Positions 23,822 through 37,466 of a stretch of 64,000 nt of DNA are shown in pieces. The notes beneath the pieces were generated by a model. The model was not told the DNA's origin and searched no databases. It saw nothing but the letters and a program-made list of their open reading frames with translations. Source of the DNA: Channallabes apus (lineage: Eukaryota; Chordata; Actinopteri; Siluriformes; Clariidae); NCBI GenBank assembly GCA_030522415.1, contig CM060113.1:2270467-2334466 (forward strand), written 5' to 3'. The first letter of the stretch is position 1. The number at the start of each line of letters is the position of its first letter. The translations under genes were made by a program, and so were the position numbers.

Positions 23822-26792
23822 GGGAGAGAGAGGGAGAGAGAGGGAGAGAGAGAGAGAGAGAGAGGGAGAGAGAGGGAGAGAGAGGGAGAGAGAGAGGGAG
23901 AGAGAGGGAGAGAGAGAGGGAGAGAGAGGGAGAGAGAGGGAGAGAGAGAGGGAGAGAGAGGGAGAGAGAGAGGGAGAGAGGATAAGAGATAAGATAATCC
24001 GGCTTTGGAAAACAAGGAAGCGGTTATTGATAAAGGTTTAGACGTGATTACAGATAACCGTGTAGTGTGAAGGACCTGTTCATGTTTGGGAAGTCCATGC
24101 CGAGCAGAAGACTCTCCTGTTTGCGGCTGGTGGTCGTGACGATGATTAAATATCTCACCCTGACGGGATTTACTGACTCCAGCTGAACAGCCTGGAAACA
24201 CACAGCAAGGCGATCAGCATTTTAAATCCGACTTAAATATTTATTAACAAAATCCAGGTCCAAAGATCTCGAGACACGCCTTTTTCTGAGTCATAGATCG
24301 GTTCATTTTCTGCACGAGGGTGACGGATAATACTTTTATTTCAGTTTTTACTTCGCCTCTGGTCTGACATGAACACAACATTCAAGATGTCCAACAATAT
24401 TTCATTATTAACCTGAATGCAGTAATCGATCGGTCCTCTCTAATGATGTTTAAACGATAGTGGATGAAGAAAGCATGTGTGTAAAGGAAGAAGGTACCAA
24501 CCTCTTTCTTTGAAAAATAATGAATTAAAAAATTATATATTATATTATATTATAGTAGTATAGAGCAACTTTTTTCTTCATCTTGTGTCTTGAGCAGGTA
24601 ACGGAAATAACTGTCTAATTTTATTGAAATGTGCAGGTATAACTGAGTTACAGTACAGTACATGTCTCAGCACTGCCTAGGCGGGATTTCGGGGGCATGA
24701 TCTGGCAACCCTGCTGATCACAAAGTGTGAGAGCGTGTGTACAAGTGATTTTTTTTTGGCTCAGGAAGCGCCCTCTGGTGGTTAAACATTGCAATCAATC
24801 TGCACTGGACACGCCCATTTTGGCGCCAATTGTTTGAAATCATGTATAAATTTGCTGTTAAGTTGAATAGAGTTCGTTATCATACATTCTGCTTTAAGTT
24901 GATTAGATTAATGAAACACCTAATTAAAGGTACTTTATTATATATTTTTTAAATAAACATAACTCGCAGCCTCGAGTCGCTGTACTGTAGATGTCGATGT
25001 CTCACCAGTTTGACGGTGTCTTCAGGTCTCAGTCGCGAAATCATAGCATGTAAATGTTTGCTCTTGTTATCGGAAGCTCCGCCTACAAGCTCTTCTTCGG
25101 GCGTGGCTTCTACATGTGGCCCCTCCCTCGCTCCTTCCTCGAGTAAAAGCACCGCGCCTCTGACGAAGGCGAAGCTCTCTCTGATGGGAAGAAAACACGA
25201 GAAAGTCATTTTGCCAACAATTACAATTTTGATATTTATTTTTTTTTTTAATTAAAGAAAAAAAGACTTTATATCTGTTCACGTGTTTTACAGAGCACTG
25301 GCACTGGAGGCTCCTTCCATAAACCTTAACCAGAAACAAAACAGGATCTTTACCTTTTCTGAAGTCTCTGTCGTCTTGTAATGGCTTCGTCCTTAAACAA
25401 AATAAAAGCGTTTAGTTAAGAAGGGCAGCGTGACGGCGGCGTGAAGCTCAATACAGGAGAAATAAGAGAAGAAATCTACCAGGAACAAACTCTGCTTTAA
25501 TTAAAACATTTACAGATAACATGTGACTTTGATTTTATTTCAGGATAAAATACTGAGGCTTAGATTCTCACGATGCCGTTCGGCTACATGCTAATCACGG
25601 TGCCGTGAGATCCAGCCCTCGTTTCAGCTGCGATGCAGCGGCACTTTAATGGGCACGGCTCTCCGCCCGCTCGTCTGTACACTCTGCTTCTAAACCCGAA
25701 ACCTCACCGCAATCAGAATCGCCAACATCCGCTCCACATCTCTGCTGTTACTCGTGTACCTGCACTGCATTCTGGGGGAATAGAAGCTAGACGATGCTGC
25801 TACGTTCACACCTGAGTCACACTGACTGTTCACACACTGCAATCTAAAATGTTCCGAATTTGTATTTCTGCTTTCTGTAACAGTCTGATCACATGTCACA
25901 CCACAAATCACATGACTTCCAATCGTTACAGTCCTGAATTCAGGCAGATGTAGTTAATGTTCCCTCTTATCGCTAGATTACCTTAGCTAGCTACATCTAA
26001 AGCCTCTCACTTAGCCGCTTGGCTAGCTCAGAGAAATCATTCAAGCCCATTGTTTATGTTTGACGGGATACAGAATCAGACCTGAAGTTACACATTAATG
26101 CAGGTTAATCATAAATCACCGCGAAGACTTTAACTGATTAAAATTGTATAAACCGGGAGTGTGTGCTTAGCTCAGTATCTCTGTATAGTAACGATTATCT
26201 CGTACGCTACAAGAGAGCACACCTGCATTTTAGGCGATGCACGATATCGGACGTTGTGTTTATTGATGTTCTGGAAAAGATGATCAGAGTTTTCGTCTGC
26301 GGCCAAGTCGAGTGATCTGTACCAGATGGGGTGGTTTCCATTAACTGGGCTACTTTTATTACTTGTGTTTTGAGATGTAACCAAAACTAATTTTAGTGAA
26401 AGGATGTAAGAACATAGACAGTTGAGATAGTTGTATTTGTGCGCTGATTCCATTCGAGTGTATTTACGTGCGTTCCTATTACAGATGAGAGACGCAATTT
26501 GATTTGATTCAGTAACAATTCACGTTTCGCCAAACTGAATCCAGGATCGAAACTTTATAAATTAGTTTTTCATTCATGCACGCTTGCATTTGAGGTGGTA
26601 ACCTGTTGCAGTTCCTGTATCATCCTACAGGTGGCACACTCCAAACTATTCTATTATTTGCTAAATTTGTTTAGACAGAGAGAATAATTTCTTTTTAATC
26701 AGAGAATCAACAATGCAACTCCAATCGACACTTTTATTGTGATGATATCAGATCAGGAGCTCCACCTGCTGATCCGTGTCCCTGTTGCCTTT

Positions 26793-26848
<56 letters not shown>

Positions 26849-27891
26849 AAAGATTCCGACAGGGCGAAGACTGGAGGATTCAATCAGATGATTTTGCATG
26901 AAGTAAACAACCATGGTGACACTCTGCAAACCTGGTAGGACATTAATTAATGTTATGTGTTAATTTCTGAGGATGTGCACAATTTACACAACTAACAAAC
27001 ACACGTTACACAGCCGTCATGCGTGCGGTCACGGAGTTAGAAGGAAGTACATTTAAGCATTATGATTAATAATCTTTGCAATTAATCCACAGTTCACATG
27101 CATGACAAACCGCGGGCGACGAGATCTGGACGCATCACGGATCAGTGGATCAACTGAGATCCGCTACACTGCTGTTATTATTGTTTTTCTTTATTATTAT
27201 TATTATTATAATATAATTTTTTTGCTGAAATTGGACTTCTTTACGCTCTCACTAGTCTCTCAGAATTAATCTATCAGACTAAAGTACATCGATGGTTAAT
27301 GTACAGTATTTAACTCTCGATTACGAAAAACGTGTGAAATTTGCAGCCACTTCTGCACATCAGCTGAAAAAAAAAAAAATCACTTGACACAGAACAGAAA
27401 CTCTCGCACGTCAGTGGTGTGAACGCAGGGTGACACATCAGCATCGAGCCGACAGGCCACTATGCATTTCACTATTATTTAATATAAACATTTTTAATGT
27501 GTTTGAGTGTTTTTTTCCTTTTCGTTAGTAATACAACAGAGAGAGAGAGAAATAAAGACATGAAAGGAAAGTGTGGTTAATGACGTGATGACGTGCCACC
27601 AAGGAAGTGTGTGTAAAAGGAGATAAGGGAACACACACTGAGAGACGGAGGGGAAACCAGAGGCGGGAACGCGACCTGTTATGTGACTGACATGTTCAGA
27701 CTGAGGAGCGAAAAAAGAAAAGGAAAAAAAAAAAACGTGAGAGAGGACGAGTACGGGCGTGTCGAGCCCTGGTGGTGGAACACACGGTAAATCCTGCAAA
27801 AGATAACGAGTACGACCTCATCACCGCCGTAACGAGTGTGTAAATACTTCCGGCTTAATGGATTGTTTACTTGCAAACGTTACACAAGCGT

Positions 27892-27973
<82 letters not shown>

Positions 27974-29747
27974 GAAAGCACACAGGGTTACAACATGTGT
28001 CGAATTTCTCAACATGAAATGAGTACATACCAAAGAGAAGAGCCACAAACGAGCCGAAAGACTGAAAGAAAGAAACAAAGAACCAAAAGATCATGAAGCA
28101 AAGAAAGACTGAAAGCCTGAGGAGGGAAAAAAGAGAGGAAAAGATGGAGGGATGAAATGTAAATGTATGCATCACTGATTCATGCAGCATGTTGTGTATT
28201 AAAATGCGATGTGTTTAGGTGTGTAGTGAAAACATCAACAACAACAAGAACTCTAACAACATGTCCGCTTACATCTGACCTCCACAACAGACCCGTTTTT
28301 ATTTTATCAATTAATTAAAAAGAAAAACGCAAAACTGACGCAGAGGGAAGGCAATGCAAAGGGGACACGTGTGTGTATGTGTGTGTGTGTGTGTGTATAA
28401 AGTATATATTGTGCAAAATATAAGAAACATAATAATGAAATACAAATCTTTTTCAAGTGTCAATTAAACATCCAGAAACAACAAAATGTAGGAAAAATGT
28501 AATAAAATGTAAAACGTCGCGATCACGTTGAATGGGTGTGGCCTAACATTCTAATTACACACTAATGCACACACACACACACAAACAAAAACACACACAA
28601 ACAAAAACAAACACACTGAATTTTATCCAGTTTATTTCAAACCAGGCCTAAAAAATGTCAAACATGTTTTAAATGAGACTATTGGTAATGGATTTATCTG
28701 CTTTTGAAGTTTATATAAAGTATTTCAGGAAATAAATAACTGGTGGCTCTGGACACTTGAACTGGGAACATAGTGTTCCTGGAACACCGGAACCTTTTTA
28801 GACACTCCGCCGTGTTCCATATACTGTACATGGGGGGGGGGGGGGGGGGAATCACATGACCCTGGGAGTATAGGGACGACCCCGGGTTAGATTCCCTTTG
28901 CTAGGATAACTTTCACAAGCCTACTAATTTTACATTAGGTCTCGCTCCTGCACGCTAGGTCATCTCCAGCAAGTTCAGGTTTAGCTAGCTTTCACTTGCA
29001 AGATTAGCTTCCACTCGCTACGCTAGGTTTTGCTCTTGCTAGATTAGCTTTCACGGGCCAGGTTAGCTGTGCATGCAAGGTTAGTCTTCGCGAGCTAGAT
29101 CATCTTTTTTTTTCGTTCAAGATTGTTTTGCTAGCTTTTGGAGTTAGCTTCCGCTTGCTAGGTTTGATTGCTCGCGATAGGTTCGCAAACAATCTTTTCC
29201 TCATTAAAAGCTAACCTGCAATACCTCGCAATAGTTAGCTTTCATTTACAGCGTTAATCTTCCACTCCAACATTATGCTAATAAGAAAGCATGGAATCAA
29301 AGTTAAGTGCAAAAGTTTGTGCCCCCTTAATCACCATGAATGGGAAAAAAAAAATAATATTCTGTATCTCTTTAGTTTCTAACTCTACAAATAAACCCAA
29401 TTCCAAAAAGAACATAAAAAATGAGCCTATATGATAGAAAGGTAGAAGGACAGAAGGCCTGGATATACAAGTTGAATGTTTATGTCACAATATGAAGTCT
29501 TTAAATTAATCGTGTATAAACATTTTATCTGCAGGACGTGTGTCTCTAAGCTGTGTGTATTTGTAGCACCACTGCACCAACCTAAATATAATACGATATA
29601 AATTCTGATCATATAATCATGAAGTCTTCATTAAGTAAAATAAAAACAGCTCGTTAGTGGAGGCGTAACTTTGTGCAAGCACATTGCTGTAGAACTCACA
29701 GGCGCTGTGGAGACAGACGGTGATCTGTGGAGGGTCAGTAACGCCAT
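18110..29747 (-). CDS. ssh3: Slingshot-type cofilin phosphatase (SSH3-like)
   Basis: Coding exons in order: 29700-29747, 25354-25391, 25006-25180, 24076-24191, 23719-23787, 22283-22348, 21687-21960, 21319-21447, 20998-21044, 20716-20862, 20056-20256, 19606-19786, 19395-19481, 18892-18987 and tentatively 18110-18271. All phases join, giving about 611 residues (human SSH3 about 659). The start MALLTLHRSP matches the slingshot N terminus. The slingshot-specific N domain follows (RRQRLQKRESFAFVRGAVLL; QTMWSVLQALH). Next is the DEK-like segment (ENITSKEVRTALEERIGLDM). The dual-specificity phosphatase core contains Asp349 (IRVYD) and the HCxxGxxRS loop with Cys380, both intact. RPIVQPNDGFLRQLQTYSGIL is closer to SSH3 than SSH1/2. 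The family dephosphorylates Ser3 of ADF/cofilin, reactivating actin severing. An acidic/Ser-rich tail follows. The last exon is the weakest: phase and acceptor fit but similarity is poor. Confidence 0.9.
18435..18772 (-). repeat. tRNA-headed fish interspersed repeat in ssh3 last intron
   Basis: Read on the minus strand it starts TGGTGGTTAGCACTGTCGCC and has box-B-like GGTTCGATTCCC, then the widely dispersed fish words TTTCCTCCCACAGTCCAAA and CGATGGATTGGCACCCCACC, ending near a GGATAAAGCGGTATGG tail. Partial relatives are at 42395-42450, 62400-62620 and 62870-62915. Confidence 0.7.
23636..23990. repeat. (CA)n and long GAGAGAGGGA purine tract in ssh3 intron
   Basis: (CA)n at 23638-23667 is followed, after the 69-bp ssh3 exon at 23719-23787, by about 190 bp of pure A/G (23790-23981) built from GAGAGAGGGAGA units. 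On the transcribed strand this is a polypyrimidine tract abutting the exon's acceptor. Apparent ORFs through it are repeat artefacts. Confidence 0.85.
25392..29699 (-). other. ssh3 intron 1, 4.3 kb, no other gene seen
   Basis: It contains (GT)n at 26797-26846, a 78-bp (CA)n at 27893-27970, a G-run at 28831-28849 and a degenerate GCTAG-rich stretch at 28890-29270. No protein-coding signal apart from the flanking ssh3 exons was recognised. Confidence 0.6.
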
Positions 29748-31876
29748 CCCAGCTCTCAGCTCACTGAAACACCGCTCGGGTGAGGCGTGACTGGTGCCAA
29801 GGTGTTTACACGCCAGCTGAGGGACGAGACAGGTGAGATAATCAGCAAAGGAAAAGCGTTTACAGTGAAACACATTGTGTAATAATCTAACAATCCTGAT
29901 GACGGTGTAACAGGAGAGCCGAGGACTGTACGGACCAGTCAGGGCAGTTCATTAAGCGCACATCACCTGGCAGACGTTACCCGTCTCACGTCACCTGGCA
30001 CATGTCACTCGTGTGGAATCACCTGGTGACTTAAGCCTGCACACTTCACCTTACACCTTACAAGTGTGTCACTTCTCCTGGATCATTTTTTTCACGTCAC
30101 CTGTCTTACATCAACTTGTGCACTTCAAATCTCACGCATTGGCTCACACATTTCTACACATGATGCTTTTTGCAAGACCAAGTTTACTTTTTGTGCTTCA
30201 CCGAGCCTGCTTTACCCGGTGAGGACGCAGCGGCATTTAGCAACAAAGCTAGTCGAGACGTTGTCCTCTACTTCTGCTCTCACCCCTGTTTAAGGCAGTC
30301 TGTGCATTCTGAGCAGAGAGTGTGTGTGAAATTTGAGATGGTGATGCAAAACCTTCCTGCATGTTTGCTCAGCTAACAATGTTTATTCTTGAAACGACAC
30401 ACAGCTGGAAGTGTCAGCTTTCCGTCTTATGTAGTTCTTCAGCGAACTGACAGCGAGTGCAGCAGACACAGATGAAAGGAGATTATTATTGAATGAATAA
30501 CTTCCAACCCGATACAGTATTACACTGTGACACAAAACCTGATCCATTTTACTGACATGTGCATCACTGTACTCTGGAAATTACAGACTATATTTATAGT
30601 ACAAAATATACTCATAATATTCCAAGGCACACTTATATCACGACTGGCAAAACTCGCTACACCACCACAGACTATACTCACAAAACCACCGGTCATACTC
30701 CACACACACTGCTGCTGCCGCCACCGACTATACTCCACAACATCAAGATAAAGCGGTTTATACTCCAGATATTGCAAATCACACTCACACACTGCTTACC
30801 ATATTCTTCACTATACTTACAACCTTTACAGAAATACCTGACCATCTTACACAAAGCACACTCCCGCTATTGCATCATCATCATCATCATCATCATCATC
30901 TACACTTGCAACACTGCAGGCTATACTCCACAGTACTGCAGAACACTCACAGACAATCTATGCAATAATTACATGTCTATAATATGACATCTTTCCTTGT
31001 AATTAACCATCATCACTTTTGAAAGTTGGTCACAACATCCGATGAGGAACCTTTCTTAGGGCACCAACGCCTTCGACCACAAGCACCCCCCCCCCCACCC
31101 CCCACCTTTTATTTTCACTGTCAGAAATTCTTATCACACTCCTCCATCTCCTGGTCAGTTGAGTCGATATGTGACCAATATCTCACCTCAAATAATCTAA
31201 TGCTGGTTAAACAGATGAACCCCCCCTCCTCCTCCTCCTCCCCCTGTTCACACCTGAGCAGGTAACAGACTCCACATACCGCACATTCCTCCATTCTGTC
31301 CACCTCCACCAACACACCGGGGCTGTAACAGAAGCTCCACGGCTCATTTTCTTGCCCGTGCAGACGAGTAGTGTTGCGGTCAACGATCAGAATCACGCAA
31401 TCACCGGGGTCCCGCTTCACACACACACACACACACTCCATATAAGGCGCCTCATTGTGTAGGAATTATTATCACCACTATAATCAAGGCATCTGCTTTG
31501 ATGGTGCGGTTCTGCTTCTGCCCCATCTCGGGTTCTGCCCCATCTCGGGTTCTGCCCCAGCCGACGCGCGTTCCATTCCCAGTTCCTCAAAACACACACG
31601 ACGCGAGCGCGTATTACCTGGTGTGTGTGTGTCCCAGAGAGAAATTAAAACCGGCAACAGTGTTTCCTCTGCGCCGTGTGAAGTCAGAGACGCTCGCGGG
31701 CTCCGGCGCGCGCCGAGCTCGTGCTGTCCGACTGGATGAAAGTTCTGTTCTGTGGAGAAGCGGACAGGAGGAGGAGTGAAGATCGAGCCCTGAAGCAGGA
31801 AGCAAAACACAGTCACAGCAGGCAGTGCTCCTACTACCGCACTTACACACACACACACACATATATATTATATATG

Positions 31877-31916
<40 letters not shown>

Positions 31917-33420
31917 CTGTGCGTAAAAACAAACATACCCCCACACCCAGCAGTTTATTACAGGACTACAGAGAATCCGAGCTGTTGTGAGGTTTAATCC
32001 CCCGAGTCCCAGCTTGCACACTACTGCACTAATGAGTATGTAAGTGTGTGTGTGTGTGTGTGTGTGAAACAGTCCGGGGCTTGAACGCAGACGCGTGGCC
32101 TTAAATGGAAGAGGCGGATCAGGAGGAACGGGTTCTCCATTAAAGGGCCAGGAATACACACTGCTGTACACCATGAGGCAGCAGCTCACAAACACACTGT
32201 AACGCAAAAAACAACAACGATGAGACAGTTCATATAGCCAAGGGCTTTATTCTTTTTTACAGTTTGTCCGGACTATAATTTTAACATGATTGTATTGCGC
32301 ATGCGTAGTGAACAAAGGCGTGGTAGGCAATTTATAAATAAATAAATATATAAATAATAATAATAATAATAATAATATCACGATGGTGGATCATTACTAT
32401 AGTTTGTATTTGAAATATCCAGATTATTATTATTATTATTGATGGTGGTGTTTTTTTTTTTTTTTTTTTAGTAAAGCATTTTAATAATTCAGTTCAATTC
32501 AATTTTATTTGTATAGCGCTTTTAACAATTGACATTGTCTCAAAGCAGCTTTACACAATCAAAAGAATTATTTAAGTTTGTATGGAATGTGAATGTGTAT
32601 GAATCAAAATGTTCAGATAGTCCCTGGTGAGCAAGCCGAGGGCGACAGTGGCAAGGAAAAACTCCCTGAGATGGTAATAGGAAGAAACCTTGAGAGGAAC
32701 CAGACTCGACAGGGAACCCATCCTCATCTGGGTGAAACAGATAGCAGGAAATGATCTGCATTTATACAGTGTTAAGTGTTAGGTTCAGCTATAATAGTTG
32801 ATGTTAATTGATGTTATAATACTTGATGTAAAATGGAGTCCAGTAGTTATTCGAGACTCAGATAGACTTGTAGAAAGTTCCAGTCCTGAACTATCGAATT
32901 GTCAAGTCCTCAGAGAAACAGCTGGCAACACCAGTCGAGGCCAGAACCGTCTTCTAAGTAGATAGAATCATCCCCAGACACCAGGCACATCCTAAAGAGA
33001 CACACGGGGCATCCATGCGATGAGACCTCCAACCAGAAATCGGGCACCAGGATGGATCAGACAGGTCCGGAGGGCAGAGGGAGTCTGGATCACTGGCAGC
33101 TCAGGAACCACATGTGTAGCTCGACAGAGAGAGAGAGAGAGAAAGAGTGAAAGGGGGAGACAGGGGGAGAGAGGAAAGAGAAAGAGGGGGAGGAAGAGAA
33201 GAGGAGGAGAGATTGCAAAATAACTTACTAGTATATTGTATATTTTTATTTATAACTATAAATATTTATGTTTATTTAACATTTATTTGTTTGAACGTGA
33301 AACAGGTCCGTATTTATATTTATATATTCATATATTTATATGTTTTGCATTTTGAAAATTACATAAAATCTATGACTGTCTATCCATATATCTGTCTTTC
33401 TGTGTGTGTGTTTGTGTGTG
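29748..33420. other. Spacer between divergent ssh3 and grhpr
   Basis: Positions 30540-30960 hold degenerate CACTATACTC-type short repeats plus (ATC)n at 30868-30900, giving low-complexity ORFs. Positions 31560-31770 are CpG-rich and could be an upstream non-coding ssh3 exon/promoter on the minus strand (a CACCAG|GTAATA donor lies near 31615). An 18-bp word CTGCCCCATCTCGGGTT repeats at 31517-31555. An NRF-1-like TGCGCATGCGT lies near 32297. A LINE 3' end fills 32484-33217. Confidence 0.5.
32484..33217 (-). mobile_element. LINE 3'-UTR fragment (L2/CR1-type), minus orientation
   Basis: The reverse complement of this segment matches 49325-50388, the 3' UTR of the LINE described below, from TTGCAATCTCTCCTCCTC through GGGAGTTTTTCCTTGCCACT to the tail GCGCTATACAAATAAAA.TGAA. 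It is truncated upstream and carries no coding sequence. It lacks the hAT MITE present in the other copy, so it shows the empty site. Confidence 0.85.
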
Positions 33421-33429
33421 TCTGCACTA

Positions 33430-33545
33430 CTCCTCTTCACCACAGGTCTGACTGCACGTGTAACCGGAAGTGCTCTGTGTCCCGGTGTTACAGCGTTTCC
33501 GGTCCGGTTTGACACCGAGGATTCTGACACACAGCGCAGTGAGTG
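33430..33545 (+). promoter_or_regulatory. Probable grhpr promoter and non-coding first exon
   Basis: An ETS-type ACCGGAAGT is at 33463-33471 in a small GC-rich patch. A donor-like GCGCA|GTGAGT near 33540 could splice to the acceptor at 33637 that precedes the grhpr ATG by one base, implying a 5' UTR exon here. The motif is seen; its use is inferred. Confidence 0.45.
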
Positions 33546-33638
33546 AGAGACAGACAGGGGGGTTTATGTGCTTTATTTCCTGCTGTGTGCTTTGTGACAC
33601 CCTGTGTGTGTGTGTGTGTGTGTGTGTGTTCCTGCAGG

Positions 33639-33728
33639 ATGAGTGTGAGTCCGCTGATGAAGGTGTTTGTGAGCAGACGGATCCCTCAGGAGGGAATGAA
33701 ACTACTGCAGAAATCCGCCATGTGCGCA

Positions 33729-33767
<39 letters not shown>

Positions 33768-36700
33768 CTCTCTGAAGTTGTTGCTCTGTGAAATATTAAG
33801 TAGCTTCCAAACACCAGATCAAAGCGTGCTGAGTCATTATCACCCCATGACGTCATTCTAATATACCCAGTGCTCAGGCGGTGGTGGATTAATTATTACA
33901 TCCATTTAATTAGGACCCATGACGTCATAGTGGGTAAAGGTCATGCTTTTCTTTTTAATTCCAGTTACTCTTTTACTTAGTTATATATATACATCTAGTG
34001 TTGGTGTAGAATAACCAGTGTGACCTCCTGTGAAAGTGTAATATAACTCGTATAGTAAATAAAACATTTGTCTGGTTAGTGCAGATAGTTTAATACAATT
34101 GAAATATAGTGGAACCTCGGATTACGAGTAACGCAGTTTGCGAGTGTTCCACAGGACGAGCAAAGATTTATAATGAATTTTGATTTGCCGCGCGTCACGT
34201 GATCACAACTGAGCCAACGGTTTTTCTTTCTCTTGCGCTGCGGAATTCTGGGTAATCGTCTCCCCGGCTGGGTCTTAGTGCTCGTCTCTTACTGGTATAA
34301 TCAACGTCAGTGCACGCGTGTACTGTTACTGTTTACTACATAAGTGTGACCACGTGTGTGAAGCATATTTTATTTCGTGTCTGTATGTGTGTACGGCGCA
34401 CTTGTAAAGCAAAAGAAAGTCTCATTAGAGAGTTTAAAGATCCATTTTCTCGCTGTATCAGCCTGCTCTTTGTGTTTGTGTGTGCGCGCGTCATTGGACA
34501 TTGTGCACCACACACACACACCCCTCCTACTTGTGCCTTCACAGAGACACACACTTTTTGTTTTATTTTTACTTTATATTTTGTGTTAATTATTTTTATG
34601 TATTTATTTTTTTGGGCTGTAGAACGAATAATTTGAGTTTCCATTATTTTTTTATGGGAAAATTTGATGTGGTTTACGAGTGTTTTGGAATACAAGTCTG
34701 CTTCTGAGGTTTACCTGTAGTACTTGTATAAATCTAATGTAGCTAGTATACTGATATACAAGTATGTATCTACTCTGTCTGTTTAGTTTCCATATTCTCT
34801 CATTTAAAAAAATATATATTCTAAGCTGTGATCCACGAATGCACCGCTGTCTTCAGTTCCCATCAGAAGTGACTCTTCGTCCTCATAGTTCTGCTTTCAG
34901 GGTACTACACAGTTGAAAGTCTGATGGAGTGAAATCAGGACTATAGTGAGGATGCTTTAACACCTCAGAGTGTCAACAGTGAGGGCAGAAGTGTGCAGAC
35001 GTACATCGTCACGCGAGATCACGATGCTTTCGGATATCAGTCCTCTGTGTTTAATCAGAAGTTTAGTCTTCAGCTCTTCAATAAGCGTCTCACTGTAACG
35101 AGTACTGTTGATTGTTGAACCTTTTCCCCTGAATGTTCCAATACTTCTGACCCTTCAGAATCCCAGAAAATTGTAATCGTTGATGAATTTTCCAGCTGAT
35201 GGTTGACTTTTGAACTTTTTCTCGGTTTGTGATTGAGGATGATTCTGTTCCAGACTCTGCCGTTTACTCTCAGGCTTGTAGTGATGAATCCGTGTCTCAT
35301 CACCAGTAATGAGTCTCTTTAAAAAACCTTCACATTCCTCAAAGTATCGATTCCATATTTTGTGTGCAAACACCTCTGTTTCAACACCAGGTCCACACTC
35401 AGACCATAAAAACGAACCTGAATCGCTGCACAGTGCTGCTTTTACATGCAGATCACGAGTGAAGTGTCAGTTCGTGTCAGACCACAGTTACAAATGACCT
35501 ACAAATGGCAGAGAGAAGCTTTAAATATAACCGTGCGGATAATTTTTGACTCTCCCTCGTATAGATAGTGTACCTATACGCTCGGTTGTGGTAAAATATT
35601 AAATGATAACGCTCAGACTATAGGGTTTAATATCTTTTTTTTTTAATCATCTTCAGCTTCTGGGAGGCGGGGCTTAGAGGGGCGGAGTCACACCTGAGCG
35701 GTGCAAAGGGAAAATGTATTCTGGATCCAGTTGTTGTAATAAAGGCTTAACAATAATCAGGCATCATTTATATTATGACTTAATTTATTAATGCATTATT
35801 AATAATATTGCTTTTATTTCTCTGTTGTTGTCTCAGGTGTAAGTTGTCGCTGTGGGACTCGGATGAACCTGTTCCGCGCGCCGAGCTGCTGAAGCAGGTG
35901 GAAGGAGCTCACGGCCTGCTGTGTCTGATCCCGGACCGGATCGACGCCGAGGTTCTGGATGCAGCAGGTGCGCGAAGTTCTGCTCCTGTCTCCGTCTTGT
36001 TGTCTGTTTCTCTTTCTGTGTGTGTGTGTGTATGTGTGTGTGTGTGTGTGTGTGGGCCGGATGTGCTGGCCTGGCCTTCACCGCCATCTCGAGGAACGAG
36101 GAATGAGGAAGTTAGACAGTGTGGAGCGAAACGCGTCAAAGCCGCTTCCTCTTTTAACGCAGAGTTTTCAGTCGACTCGCACGCACTGTCGTCCTGCAGA
36201 AACAGGAAGCGTCTTGTGAGAAACACTGCTGCGACGTGACAGAGTCCGTCATCTAAATACCAATAAGGGCCTCGGTGTCGGGCTGTGACGGCAAAATAAT
36301 CAACAGCAGAGTGGTGTGATGAGGCTGTGATGAGTTCTCATCATGAAGCTGATTAATTTCCTATAACAGCGTGTCTCAGAGGGGGTGTGTTCCTCTTACA
36401 CACAGCATGTTTGATCATTTGTTCATTTCTAAGGTTAAAGTTAATAAGAATAGATATTGATATTCAGCAAAAATGAAGATATGAGTAAGGTGTGTGTGTG
36501 TGTGTTCGTTCAGGACCCAACCTGAAGGTGATCAGTACCATGTCTGTGGGCTTTGATCACCTTGCCATCGATGAGATCAAGAAACGGTGAGGAAAACTCC
36601 AGGAAATTTCAGAAACGATTGTGACTGGATAATAGAAAGGGGGCGGGGCCTAAACTAATGCTTCATTTCCATTCTCTTATGGATTCTCCAGATGTTCCTC

Positions 36701-36815
36701 TAAAACAGCTGGTTTGTCTGTCTGTCTGTCTATTTGTCTGTCTCTGTTTCTTATTTTTCATTCTGATTCAAGTTCTCTGTCCACCTCTCTCTCTCTCCCT
36801 CTCTCTCCCTCTCTC

Positions 36816-36849
<34 letters not shown>

Positions 36850-36884
36850 CCTCTCTCTCTCTCTCCCTCCCTCCCTCTCTCCCT

Positions 36885-36915
<31 letters not shown>

Positions 36916-37226
36916 AGGGGTATAAGGGTAGGCTACACCCCTGACGTTCTGACCGACGCTACAGCGGAACTGACGGTTGCTCTGTTATTAGCCACAGCTC
37001 GCCGCTTACCCGAGGGCATTCAGGAGGTCAAAAGGTCAGTGCAGGAACCGTTTCCTGATTTATAATAAAAATTAAAGTTGCTTATTAAACTAATTAACTA
37101 ACGAGTGAATATTATGGGATGTCTCTTGATGCGTCAGTGGAGGCTGGAGCTCGTGGAAGCCCATGTGGTTGTGTGGTTACGGTCTCTCCGGCAGTACAGT
37201 GGGGGTGATTGGCCTGGGGCGTATAG

Positions 37227-37270
<44 letters not shown>

Positions 37271-37428
37271 ACACATTAATAAGAATAAAAACCAGATAAT
37301 AATAATTGATAATACCATTTCCAAATTTAAATCCAGTATTACAGTCTACAAAAATAATGGCACCATTTAAGAAACTGGACAATGTACATAATTACACATT
37401 ATTTTATAACAATGCAGCTTAAATATAG

Positions 37429-37466
<38 letters not shown>

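Noticed and set aside
30559..30987. 142-codon plus-strand ORF
   Set aside because: Low-complexity Thr/His/Ile/Tyr composition from degenerate short repeats and (ATC)n; no splice or family evidence.
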